DNA of 64,000 bases from Botryococcus braunii (lineage: Eukaryota; Chlorophyta; Trebouxiophyceae), in contig KV908656.1 in assembly GCA_002005505.1 (NCBI GenBank), positions 1 through 64,000 on the forward strand. The letters run 5' to 3'. Below, piece after piece: positions 21,261 to 30,330 of this stretch. Made by a program: the position numbers and the translations under genes. Below the pieces are notes generated by a model. That model did not search any database. It was not told the DNA's origin and saw only the letters and a program-made list of their open reading frames with translations. The first letter of the stretch is position 1, and each line of letters begins with the position of its first letter.

Positions 21261-22127
21261 ATGACAGACGTTTGCATGGAGGTACCTGTAGAAGAAGAGG
21301 TAGTGACACCCCCAAGAGGTACCAGACGTAACCCAATACACATTCCTGATACTCCTCGTGCTGTGCCAATCGCACAGTCGTTACAAATCATACAAGATGA
21401 GCCTGAACTGGCGGCTTTAGTGCCAGCCATGATTCAGAGCATTGAGAGAGGTTGTGGTGCATATGAGGCCCAGAAGTTTGCTGATTCCTTAAGACAGGGT
21501 GCTGATGTTGGCAATGAGTCAGTTGACATTATTCAAGGTTTGGTTAGAGCATTCAATAAGGCCCTCAACATTAAAGACTCAGAGATGTCAGCACAAATTC
21601 GTTCAGCAGTTACTGCAGCAGTGAGCCAGCCAAGGCCAGTACCAGCAGTCAGTGGACCTACTCCTCAAGAGAGAGCAACTCGACGCAAGATGTTAAACGA
21701 GCGTCTTCCAGCGCTCGTAAAAGGTACGTCTATTGTTCATTGGATTGAGGTGGTAAGGCTCATCATCAGACAGGATGGTACAGGTTTGACCCCATCTGAG
21801 ATTTTGGATGCTGTTAAAAAGGCTGCATGTGCTAATAATGAGGTAGCTTTAAACATTGACTCTAACGTTGCGGGCAAGATACTGACTGATGTGAATGAGC
21901 TATTTGTGATACTAACCAAGCTCTTCAAGCCGGACCAACATGGATATTTGGCAGCCCTTCGTTCAAAGGTGCAGCGAGAGAACCAGCCAGCTGCTGACTT
22001 CTTGAACGAGATCAAAGACTTGGGGTATAAGCACTGGATCGGCCTGCCAGACAAGGAAGAGGTATACGAGATGATAATCTCGAATATGACAGATAAGCAT
22101 CACAGGCCCTTTGCGTTTGAAACTTGA
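21261..22127 (+). CDS. gag: Gag-like protein
   Basis: 288 codons from ATG 21261. The N-terminal third is acidic and proline-containing. The second half (from about residue 135) reads like a retrotransposon Gag capsid region: VHWIEVVRLIIRQ, then DVNELFVILTKLFKPDQHGY and ENQPAADFLNEIKDLGY. There is no zinc knuckle in this frame. The frame ends at TGA 22125-22127 while the next frame is already open from 22090, giving a 38-base overlap in +1 register. Function inferred from position and helix-rich pattern. Confidence 0.75.
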   Translation: MTDVCMEVPVEEEVVTPPRGTRRNPIHIPDTPRAVPIAQSLQIIQDEPELAALVPAMIQSIERGCGAYEAQKFADSLRQGADVGNESVDIIQGLVRAFNKALNIKDSEMSAQIRSAVTAAVSQPRPVPAVSGPTPQERATRRKMLNERLPALVKGTSIVHWIEVVRLIIRQDGTGLTPSEILDAVKKAACANNEVALNIDSNVAGKILTDVNELFVILTKLFKPDQHGYLAALRSKVQRENQPAADFLNEIKDLGYKHWIGLPDKEEVYEMIISNMTDKHHRPFAFET

Positions 22128-24543
22128 GACCATGCATGTCGCAATGCAAGCTCAGGATAATCCAAAACCTGTCACTTTTGCCAACCTGCTTACATGGGCT
22201 CTTGATTCCGATGCTGAGTTTGCTGCCACACTGTTGCGTCAGAAGAGGACTAACAGTGCACAGGGAGCCAAGGTCAATAACTCGCAGGGTGATCAAAACG
22301 ACAAGAAGAATTTTCATGATAACAGGTCAAGCCAGTACAGGGGCAGGGGGCGAGGCAATGGCAGGGGATATGCGAATTATAATCAGCCATTCGAAGAGAA
22401 ATCGCCTTTCTCATTTATGTTGCAGTTAAATATGGATGAAGAAGATTCGGATCTTGATGTGAACATTTGTGATTTGACTCCGGATGATCAGACTGATACT
22501 GACAGGGAAGATCAGGTAAGTGCAAGAGATCCTGACTTCATGCCTGTGAAGATTGAGAATCGTAAACCCGCTATCTATGTTCCAAGTCAAGCTCCAGTTA
22601 GGAAAAGGAAAAGAACGGTGACTGCATCAACTCCACAGCAAGCTGAGAAGACTGTCAGTGATGTCCTGCCTTGTCCTCCCACACCTGTGGGGGAGCAGTT
22701 TCCCAAGTTAGATCTTTCCTGCTTGAGCAATTTACGTACTAACAAGTCTGCACCTAAAAGTCCACCAGTTCGGAAAGTCATCCGCAAGTCTAGGGCAGCA
22801 AGCAAGACAGGTCCAGCCAGTAAGACACCTGCAGGGTTGCCACCTCTGATAGCAAGGGGCAGGAAGCCCAGACACACCAAGCAGGTGCAGGCAATGATTA
22901 AAGAAGGTATGGAGCTGCTAGCTGGCGCTTATGAGTTCATTGACAGGGCTGCTGCCAGCAAAAGTATTGATAAGGGTAAGCGTCCCATGACTCCAGCAGA
23001 ATGCGCAGCATTTGAGAGCAGTCAGAAAAGTTCAGGTAAGCCACAACTGCCACAGTTGCCAGTGCCCATGGAGAGGCAGGAAGTCACGTTCCTTCCTAGG
23101 GTTGAGCCTCCTCCCCATGCCACTGCGTTCCGTAACGTGCCACTTTACACTGATGACTGTTGGAAGCTGCCATTGCCTGACTCCACACGTGTTGCTGAAA
23201 GGCAGAAAGACTTATGTTGGCCAATGAGGGCTGCTTTGTTTGACCCCACACTTCACTGTTTTGAGAAACCACCGTACTGGCCTGCTCACTTGCCCAAGCC
23301 TGCCCAGCATACAGGTTGGCCGAGTGGCCCAAACATAGAGCCAGCACAGGTGTATTATGATAATGGAATGGTCAAACCCTTCATTGACTTTGTGCCTGTT
23401 TTGCAACACCCTCCAAACACATTGAACGAGACACATATGGCTCGCTTTAATGCAGAGTACATGAACACCTTAGAACCAATTTGGCAAAGAACTCCCAACA
23501 CTGATGAATATATTGCTGTTGATGCGAGTGTTTTGCCCACCCATAGGATGATCACTACGAGGACAGTACAACATAATCGTAGTGTCGTAACTACTGTGAG
23601 TCCGCAGATCCAGCTGACTAACGAACACCTGGATATTTTAGCACTTGTGCAGGACTCACATGATTTGAATCCACGTTTTATGAATTGGTCAGTGGACATT
23701 CATGATCTGCTGCAGCAGAAAGCCATGAATCCTCCACCGGCACAGCATGTTGGGGCACAGATGACCCCAATTGAGACCAAGAAAGACATTGCACTCCGAG
23801 CACTTGCGCTCAGACACAATCATGCTTCTGATTTGCTGCAGCAGGCACGAGAGATTACAGGGTTTCAACCAGACAGATATGCTGGCCCTTCCTCCATGTC
23901 TGAAACACCCCCTGTCTCGCAGCCAAGTACAGTCGTGCATGACTTTGATGATTTGCGTAATGTAATGTGCGGAATGATGCAGGGACTAGGTCCCATGTCT
24001 GGAACGTCTCATGAAAATCCACCTGCTAATGTTTTTGCCTTGAATAGTAGGAGGCCGTATAGGGCGGAAAATTTTAGGCCCGCGGACCGCGCAGACCCGC
24101 GCCCCGCGCAGCATCCGCCGCAATACTTTCATCAACCCGAAAATCGAATTGCTTCAGCTGTAATTACAACCACCTTATCTGGTCTGGTCAGGATCACCAA
24201 AAACCCTGCATACCCTAAGTTTGCAGATGCTTGTGAAGCCCTGTTCCAGCCCAGCCCTGTTGATGCTGAAAAAGTCATAGTTGAAATGGGGGTTGCGCTA
24301 AACCATATGGCTGAGCAGGAGCAGATTGCATTTAGTTGTTCCCTCAATGGCAGAGAGCTTCCCCTGCAAGGGGGGGAGATGTTTATGCAGGATGCAGGGA
24401 CAGCTACTCCACACACCACATTTGAGACACCATTGTACAGGGAACCTTCTTTGTACATTCCATCTAGAGGCATTAATTTTGAGGAAATACCAATTATCTC
24501 ACTGTTGACTCCAGCAATGCAGATTGCAGAATCAGTCCCATAG
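22090..24543 (+). CDS. Gag extension, RG-rich and long linker
   Basis: Open in the +1 frame relative to Gag, from 22090 to UAG 24541-24543. It carries an RG-rich box (YRGRGRGNGRGY, about 22335-22375) likely to bind RNA in place of a zinc knuckle, an acidic patch, a basic patch (RKRKRT, about 22602) and a long proline-rich region of unknown role. There is no good ATG at its start, so it is probably made by frameshifting from Gag. At its end UAG is followed in frame by the protease. No known enzymatic motif seen. Confidence 0.65.
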   Translation, partial: QISITGPLRLKLETMHVAMQAQDNPKPVTFANLLTWALDSDAEFAATLLRQKRTNSAQGAKVNNSQGDQNDKKNFHDNRSSQYRGRGRGNGRGYANYNQPFEEKSPFSFMLQLNMDEEDSDLDVNICDLTPDDQTDTDREDQVSARDPDFMPVKIENRKPAIYVPSQAPVRKRKRTVTASTPQQAEKTVSDVLPCPPTPVGEQFPKLDLSCLSNLRTNKSAPKSPPVRKVIRKSRAASKTGPASKTPAGLPPLIARGRKPRHTKQVQAMIKEGMELLAGAYEFIDRAAASKSIDKGKRPMTPAECAAFESSQKSSGKPQLPQLPVPMERQEVTFLPRVEPPPHATAFRNVPLYTDDCWKLPLPDSTRVAERQKDLCWPMRAALFDPTLHCFEKPPYWPAHLPKPAQHTGWPSGPNIEPAQVYYDNGMVKPFIDFVPVLQHPPNTLNETHMARFNAEYMNTLEPIWQRTPNTDEYIAVDASVLPTHRMITTRTVQHNRSVVTTVSPQIQLTNEHLDILALVQDSHDLNPRFMNWSVDIHDLLQQKAMNPPPAQHVGAQMTPIETKKDIALRALALRHNHASDLLQQAREITGFQPDRYAGPSSMSETPPVSQPSTVVHDFDDLRNVMCGMMQGLGPMSGTSHENPPANVFALNSRRPYRAENFRPADRADPRPAQHPPQYFHQPENRIASAVITTTLSGLVRITKNPAYPKFADACEALFQPSPVDAEKVIVEMGVALNHMAEQEQIAFSCSLNGRELPLQGGEMFMQDAGTATPHTTFETPLYREPSLYIPSRGINFEEIPIISLLTPAMQIAESVP

Positions 24544-25113
24544 CCAATGCAGGAAGATTTTGCACAAGTAGCGACAAATCAGGTACCCACAATATTCATT
24601 CCAACAGCTAGCATGCCTGCATTCAAGTTCGCTTTTCTAAAGCCTGCAGAAAATGGTGCCAAGGTACCCTCACATTTCTCGCCCATGGCACTGAGGACAG
24701 GGCACTTTGATAATGGCTGTAATGTAAATCTTATGAGTGCTAAAGCGTTTGCTGCTGATCAACATCTCTTCACCCATACCATCAAGAAAATCAAACCATT
24801 TAGGGTGAACATGGCTGATGGAAGGTCGCACACTATGACTGTCCGTGCATTAGACAATGTTATATTTTGCATGGACAAAGCATACTATGTTGCTACTTTT
24901 CTTGTAATTGACAACTTGGCCATTGATTACCTCATAGGATGGGCTTTCATGTTGCAGTATGATGTTCAATTAAAGCCCATGCGTTCCAAGTATGCCATAG
25001 GCCTGCCAAGCAACCAAATTATGCGGCCTGACACACACGATCCCAATATGACTTACCAATTGCTTGACTTGTCATTCAAGACTAAAAAGATGACATTGGT
25101 AGTCGCCCCGTAG
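24544..25113 (+). CDS. pro: Retropepsin-like aspartic protease
   Basis: In the same frame as the preceding ORF, separated only by UAG 24541-24543. The centre reads like a retropepsin: GHFDNGCNVNLMSA with D-N-G (24709-24717) where families normally have D-S/T-G, then a VNMADG loop, and DYLIGWAFMLQYDV matching the ILGxDfL strand. It ends at a second UAG (25111-25113), again followed in frame by an open sequence. An ATG lies one codon after the first UAG, so re-initiation is an alternative to readthrough. The DNG triad makes activity uncertain. Confidence 0.6.
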   Translation, partial: PMQEDFAQVATNQVPTIFIPTASMPAFKFAFLKPAENGAKVPSHFSPMALRTGHFDNGCNVNLMSAKAFAADQHLFTHTIKKIKPFRVNMADGRSHTMTVRALDNVIFCMDKAYYVATFLVIDNLAIDYLIGWAFMLQYDVQLKPMRSKYAIGLPSNQIMRPDTHDPNMTYQLLDLSFKTKKMTLVVAP

Positions 25114-28100
25114 TGTGCTGGGATCCTGCAGGACTTTTTCTACGACTTACGTCTTTTTATCTTAATCATGGATATGTTTTTCGAATGTATTTTCAACGAC
25201 CGTACAGATGAGCACCGCGTCCCGGACGGGCTCATTGATTTTGATGAGATTACTGATTTGATGAGATCCTGCAAGGTGGATAGTGCCATTCTGCCATTCT
25301 CATTGCAGCTGAGAAACTCAACCGTTTTTGAGGGTGATCCCATTGAAGCCCCACTTTCCTCCACACTTGCTGCTATGCATGAGATAGAGCCGGACGACAC
25401 TTTGCTTGATTCTTGTCCCCGCCTCTGTGAAGTAAAAGTGGTGCCTCAGCTGTCAGAACTTGATGACAGTAAGAGGAGGGACATTGAAATGTTGCTTGAA
25501 GAATTTTCTGACTTGTTTAGTTCAGGCAAGGATGATTTGGGGTGTATCTCGGACCCTAATATTTGTCACCAAATCAACCTTCGACCTGAATCTTATCCAC
25601 CTTCCAAATTTCGTAACATGTCCACTTATTCAGAAAAGGAAAAAGAGTTCCTGTCTGGCGAAGTGAAGATGTTGTTGGAGTTAGGCATTATTCGTCCTTC
25701 GATGTCGCCTTGGGTGTCCGCGCCTGTCATTGTGAAAAAGCAAGATGGCTCGCTCAGACTTTGTATTGACTTCAGACCCTTGAATGCATGTACAGTGTCA
25801 GATCCTTATCCTTTGCCTCTGATTGAAGCTATGTTACGTAAAATGGCCCCTGCAAAATACTTTTCTGCCATGGATATAGCTTCTGCTTTTTGGCAAGTGT
25901 CTATGCATCCTGAACACTCGAAATACACTGCATTTATGACCCATGAAGGCAAGTTTGAGTGGTTGAGAATGCCATTTGGACTTAAAAACGCATCCAGTAC
26001 ATTCCAAAGGTTGATGGATAATGTGTTAGGCTCCTCCTTATTTTCTCATGCATACTTAGATGATGTACATGTGTTTTCCGAAACTTGGGAACAACACGTA
26101 AAACATATTCGAGACACATTTGAGAAGCTTGCCTTGCATAAAATCAAACTCAAGCGGCCCAAGTGCATTTTTGGTGCTAAGTATCTGAAGACATTGGGAC
26201 ACGTGGTTGGGGATGGTTGCTTACGTCCAGATCCTGACAATGTTGCAGCTATACTAAATCTGCCAGAGCCGAGAGATGTATCCGGCACTAGGTCAGTATT
26301 AGGGGCTGCTGGTTATTATCGTACTTATGTTGAAAACTTTGCTGGGATCACTGAACCCTTGTCCCGCCTTTTGAAAAAGACATCTTTCTTTGCCTGGAGC
26401 CCTGAGTGCCAACTTGCCTTTGATGAAGTGAAACATCGTCTTGCTTCTGAACCTGTTTTACGTGCTCCCAATTTTAAGCTTCCTTTTGTTTTGACGACAG
26501 ATTGGTCCAAAACTGCTATTGGTGCTGTGTTAAGTCAACCTGACCCCGACACGCACTTTGATCATCCTGTCGCGTTTGCTTCGAAATTGTTAAAGGATGC
26601 AGAGCGGAATTACTCCCCCACTGAAGGTGAATGTCTTGCCTTAGTATGGGCTTGTGAGAAGTTTCGTCCTTTTCTGAATGGCAGACGATTCATTGCATAC
26701 ACTGATCACTCACCCCTTGTGTATTTGAATTCCAAAAGACACACAAACTCCAAGTTGGAGCGGTGGGCGTTACGCCTGCAAGACTTCGACATTGAAATTA
26801 AATACAAGAAGGGGGAAGAGAATCTTGTTGCTGATTGTTTGTCTCGTTGCGTGCATTCTGAAGCTGTTCACGTTTATGCCACGGCACCTGTGTGGGAAAC
26901 CAACCCTGCCAAGCAAAAGGATTTGGATTCCGTGCCTTGTGTTATTTGCGGGTTCCCACAGGGGGACGACAACATTGTCCTGTGTGATGGCTGTAATCGT
27001 TGCTTCCACTTGAGATGCTTGTTTCCACCTCGATCCGTAGTTCCAGGAGGTTGCTGGTTTTGTCCAGCTTGTGACCCGTACTTAGGCAAGGGGGGTGAAC
27101 TGAAGATTGCTGAGCTCAGAAATGCAGAGACACCTTTAGTATGCCACAGATTTGATCCTTACAGAGATCAGGAATTCTTGGATTATATTCAGAGTGAGCA
27201 TAACTTAGACCTTTTGGTCAATCTTCCTCCCCAACTTGCAGCAGAATACAGAAGGAGAGGGTCCTTCTTTGCGCAGCACCCGTCCATCAGTGACTGGCTT
27301 ATGGTCTACAAGAAAATTCGCGGTAAGCCTTCACGTTGGCTGGTCTGCCCTCCTGTTGTGTACAGATGGGACATTATTGCTATGATTCATGATGTCCTTG
27401 CTCATCCCGGTGTCTCGCAAACTCTTGTTGTTTTGCACATGCACTTCCATTGGCCTGGCATAAAGGCTGATGTTGACTTGTTTGTTCGTACTTGTGAACC
27501 ATGTCAGAAGCTCAGAGCTTCACTGCCTGAGCCACCACGGCTACAAAAACCTGCCCTGTTCGGACCAATGGATCATGTTCACATTGACTTATTTGGTCCG
27601 ATTCCTCGCATGCTCGCGAAGGATAAAAATGGCAGACACGACAAGCAAAAGCTTTGGGTTGTGCTCATGATTGATTACTTTACCAAAGTTGCGGAGTTTG
27701 CTACTGTTGAAGACAAAACTCCCTTGTCAGTGTCTAAGTCCTTTTACAATGCATGGATTTGTAGATATGGTGTACCTGCTGTAGTCACGTCTGATAATGG
27801 TCATGAGTTTTCTGCTGAATTTGTTCACATGCTTTCGAGACTGGGAATCTATCACATCCAGATCTCGCCCAACCACCCATCTGCCAACGGTGTGGTTGAA
27901 CATTTGGTTAGAACTGTGAAGGGAATGTTGACCAAGCATTATAATGACTTTCCCACTGACTGGACTTCGTCCTTGCCCACTGTGCATCAAGCATACATGT
28001 CGCGCAAACACACGTCGATATGTAATCTCTCTCCAGCTGAAATGTTGTATGGGTATATTCCTAAATTGCCTTTGGCTGTGAGAGATGTGCTTGTAAATGT

Positions 28101-28605
28101 TGCAGAGGCCCTTTCTCCTGAACATCACGTGTGCAAGTTACAAGACAAATTGCGAGAGCAGTATGACAGAGTAGCACGTGCATTGGACAATGCAATGCAC
28201 AAAAACATTGTGGGTCAAGCCCATAAACTGCGTGGCAAAAGAAAGTGCACTGATTTGGAGGTTGGGGACTTAGTTTTGGAAGTCACAAACATTGCTGGTC
28301 CACTACAAACTGGGCTCAAAGGTCCCTTCAAAATAGTTAGCATCAATGACACCAAAACCATAGCAGTCCTTGAAACTGGCCAAACACGTTTCAAGGAAAG
28401 GAAATACTTCAAAAGACATACCTCACACCTTGTCAAATACCACGAACCGCTTCGTGATTGGGGGGGGAGAGTGCATACTTCCAGGGATTACAAATTTACA
28501 TTTTCCCCTGAGTATTTTCCTGAAAACAATCACCAAGCAGCCATCTTGCAGTATGAAATATTTGATCAGGTGGAGTTGGGACATTTGGTGGAGCTGGAAC
28601 ACTGA
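25114..28605 (+). CDS. pol: Gypsy-type RT, RNase H, PHD finger, integrase
   Basis: Open directly after UAG 25111-25113; first ATG 25168 (1145 residues from it). RT spans about residues 140-330: LRLCIDFRPLN, FSAMDIASAFWQ, MPFGLKNASSTFQ and catalytic AYLDDV (D298, D299). RNase H runs about 435-560 (TTDWSKTAIGAVL, YTDHSPLVYL, ADCLSR). A PHD finger follows at 591-635, then integrase with zinc site H741, H746, C776, C779 and core D807, D876, E911 (34 residues between the last two, one fewer than usual). There is no chromodomain at the C-terminus. All catalytic residues are present, suggesting a recently active copy. Confidence 0.9.
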   Translation, partial: CAGILQDFFYDLRLFILIMDMFFECIFNDRTDEHRVPDGLIDFDEITDLMRSCKVDSAILPFSLQLRNSTVFEGDPIEAPLSSTLAAMHEIEPDDTLLDSCPRLCEVKVVPQLSELDDSKRRDIEMLLEEFSDLFSSGKDDLGCISDPNICHQINLRPESYPPSKFRNMSTYSEKEKEFLSGEVKMLLELGIIRPSMSPWVSAPVIVKKQDGSLRLCIDFRPLNACTVSDPYPLPLIEAMLRKMAPAKYFSAMDIASAFWQVSMHPEHSKYTAFMTHEGKFEWLRMPFGLKNASSTFQRLMDNVLGSSLFSHAYLDDVHVFSETWEQHVKHIRDTFEKLALHKIKLKRPKCIFGAKYLKTLGHVVGDGCLRPDPDNVAAILNLPEPRDVSGTRSVLGAAGYYRTYVENFAGITEPLSRLLKKTSFFAWSPECQLAFDEVKHRLASEPVLRAPNFKLPFVLTTDWSKTAIGAVLSQPDPDTHFDHPVAFASKLLKDAERNYSPTEGECLALVWACEKFRPFLNGRRFIAYTDHSPLVYLNSKRHTNSKLERWALRLQDFDIEIKYKKGEENLVADCLSRCVHSEAVHVYATAPVWETNPAKQKDLDSVPCVICGFPQGDDNIVLCDGCNRCFHLRCLFPPRSVVPGGCWFCPACDPYLGKGGELKIAELRNAETPLVCHRFDPYRDQEFLDYIQSEHNLDLLVNLPPQLAAEYRRRGSFFAQHPSISDWLMVYKKIRGKPSRWLVCPPVVYRWDIIAMIHDVLAHPGVSQTLVVLHMHFHWPGIKADVDLFVRTCEPCQKLRASLPEPPRLQKPALFGPMDHVHIDLFGPIPRMLAKDKNGRHDKQKLWVVLMIDYFTKVAEFATVEDKTPLSVSKSFYNAWICRYGVPAVVTSDNGHEFSAEFVHMLSRLGIYHIQISPNHPSANGVVEHLVRTVKGMLTKHYNDFPTDWTSSLPTVHQAYMSRKHTSICNLSPAEMLYGYIPKLPLAVRDVLVNVAEALSPEHHVCKLQDKLREQYDRVARALDNAMHKNIVGQAHKLRGKRKCTDLEVGDLVLEVTNIAGPLQTGLKGPFKIVSINDTKTIAVLETGQTRFKERKYFKRHTSHLVKYHEPLRDWGGRVHTSRDYKFTFSPEYFPENNHQAAILQYEIFDQVELGHLVELEH
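26938..27072 (+). other. PHD finger inside pol
   Basis: The C4HC3 pattern is complete: C591-x2-C594, C606-x2-C609, H614-x2-C617, C632-x2-C635, with the diagnostic tryptophan two residues before the seventh ligand (CWFCPAC). PHD fingers usually read the histone H3 tail. It lies between RNase H and the integrase zinc site. Confidence 0.9.
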
Positions 28606-28719
28606 CATGTGGGGGCAGTAGTAGTACTCTCTCAGTGCAGGTACCTGGACTCCAATTTTGTTTTATGCAGCTGGATCTTGGGATGGCAGACAGCTACAGG
28701 TTTGCAATATCCACAGGTC

Positions 28720-28985
28720 ATGTTTTTGGGGCTTTCCCCATGCTTTTCAGGTTGCTGCAGCACTTTGGGGCTTCCCCCCTTGGCTTGTAGACAGACCTGT
28801 ACCTTACTTGTACCTTATTTTCCTTCAAGGGGCTTCCCCCTTGGCTTTTTGTCTTTCATTTGGAATTTGCGCCACAGATTTATTTGAGATTATTATTGGC
28901 ACTTGCGCCAAGTCTTTATCTTAAATATATTTTTGGCACTTTCGCCATTCTTTCATCTTTCGTCCTTTTTGGCACTTGCGCCAAT
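28720..28985 (+). promoter_or_regulatory. Array of six short hairpins after pol
   Basis: Three copies of GGGGCTT(T)CCCC (about 28728, 28767, 28829) are followed by three of GGCACTTGCGCC or GGCACTTTCGCC (28898, 28935, 28971). Each can fold as a small stem-loop. Possible roles are RNA export, packaging or 3'-end formation; none is proven. Confidence 0.5.
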
Positions 28986-29114
28986 GTTCCAGAAGACTCG
29001 ACAGGATCTAGGTCGTGATCTGGGATGGGGGCTGGGATTGAGAGAGTGAGAGACTGGTCATTCATTCATTTGTTTTGTTTGTTTTATCATTGCGATTAGC
29101 TGCATCGGTTACGT

Positions 29115-29486
29115 ATGGACGTAACCGAACCGACGACGGATGTGCCGTCCGAAGTCGTCCCGGCTGTGGTAGAGACACCTCCTGTAGTGGTTCCAGAAGA
29201 GAAAAGAACTCTTGACATCACCTTAAGACAGTGTCAGATAGCAGAGAAAGCTCAGTATGTTGCTACTTTGCTGGCTCAGTTAAATGGCCACAGCAATAGG
29301 GTGATTGTACAAGATTTCCTGCAACAGCCAGGCCGCTACCAAACGGCCAGGACGCATGTGAAGGACGTGCAGAAGTATATGAGGATACTCATGAAGACAT
29401 TTGACCATATATATCAGAATGTCAATGTCTCACTTGAGACATCTGGCATAGGTGACCTGGAGGTGGGCCACCCCTTTAGTTCATGA
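29115..29486 (+). CDS. Extra ORF downstream of pol, unknown function
   Basis: ATG 29115 to TGA 29484-29486, 123 codons. The N-terminus is rich in Pro, Val, Glu and Thr; the rest (from about residue 30) looks helical (LRQCQIAEKAQYVATLLAQL, YMRILMKTFDHIYQNV). No signal peptide or membrane segment, so it is not an envelope gene. It ends almost exactly at the element's 3' border, so it belongs to the element. I do not recognise the family. Confidence 0.5.
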   Translation: MDVTEPTTDVPSEVVPAVVETPPVVVPEEKRTLDITLRQCQIAEKAQYVATLLAQLNGHSNRVIVQDFLQQPGRYQTARTHVKDVQKYMRILMKTFDHIYQNVNVSLETSGIGDLEVGHPFSS

Positions 29487-29805
29487 CATATATGTCATAG
29501 CCTTAGTTATGACATATAATGTATTGGTAATCCACGTGACTGCATGGTACGGCAATCACGTGGGGCAGCAGTCTCGCGGGCATAGATAAGCTCGCCTGCC
29601 ACAAAAGTTCCCTTCGTGTTGATCATACTGGGAGCGACAATTCTTATGATTATTCACAGACTTGGACAATTACTGGGTTGCGGCTGAACTAACTACTGTG
29701 AGAATACTGCTGTGAGAAAAACTACTTGTGAAGAAAAGGGGATGGTCCAGGGGCAAGATCTGCTTGACGCCCAAACAGATAGTGAGGGAGAAGGGCAGAT
29801 GGAAG

Positions 29806-29970
29806 ATGCAACCACCCAAGAAGAAGAAAAGGAAGAGCAGAGGAAGAACTCGTGCGGCTCGCAAGACGGCCAAGGCCAGGAAGATGGCAGAAGTCATGGA
29901 AGATGTTGTTTGTGAGCCTGAGGCAGCCATGCTGAGTGAAGTTGATGATACAGCTACCACAGCTGTTTGA
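29806..29970 (+). CDS. Small very basic ORF
   Basis: 55 codons from ATG 29806; the frame is open upstream from about 29728. It contains PPKKKKRKSRGRTRAARK, a strong nuclear or nucleolar signal that also resembles arginine-rich RNA-binding motifs, then an acidic tail. No known family. It may be real, because base composition alone would not easily give such a run, but nothing confirms expression. Confidence 0.3.
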   Translation: MQPPKKKKRKSRGRTRAARKTAKARKMAEVMEDVVCEPEAAMLSEVDDTATTAV

Positions 29971-30296
29971 GAGACTTGTGTGTGATTCAGAAGTCCTTTG
30001 TTTTGTGCAGAAGCACATATGCCTTACTGTGAGGGAAGAGAGACTGCACTTTTGAGAAGTAAATGGAGCAAGTTGTGCTGCCAGAACCAGGCAGCAGCAC
30101 CAGTCATTGCTATACATCAAAACCTGCTGGTTTTCAACCTTCACGCATTAGTGACAATTCAATTGGGATTAGCTATCCCAGTAGCATTTGCTATTTGTTT
30201 TGGAGCTGGTGGTCAAGACATGTTTAGCCAGAACCTGCCTACTACTTATTGATTGCGGTTAAGCAAGAATTGAACAATTCAGCTCGGGAGTCCAAC

Positions 30297-30330
30297 GTGG
30301 TCTAGTGGTATGATTGGCTTATTTGTCTTA
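30297..30330 (+). other. tRNA-Pro-like 5' half
   Basis: GTGGTCTAGTGGTATGATT matches the D-arm and A-box part of plant tRNA-Pro closely. No T-arm or acceptor partner follows, so it is not a tRNA gene. Confidence 0.35.

Larger units (their letters stand above)
19847..29488 (+). mobile_element. Ty3/gypsy-type element with PHD finger
   Basis: It begins TGTCATAG and ends TTTAGTTCATGACA, giving TGTCAT...ATGACA ends, and holds Gag, protease, RT, RNase H, PHD finger and integrase in gypsy order. Ordinary long LTRs are not visible: the first 125 bp (19847-19971) recur only at 29493-29617, past the apparent 3' end. All coding blocks look intact apart from recoding signals, so it may be fairly young. 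Boundaries are less certain than for the other elements. Confidence 0.7.

Noticed and set aside
29115..29486. Envelope gene downstream of pol
   Set aside because: No signal peptide, membrane segment or glycosylation-rich ectodomain.
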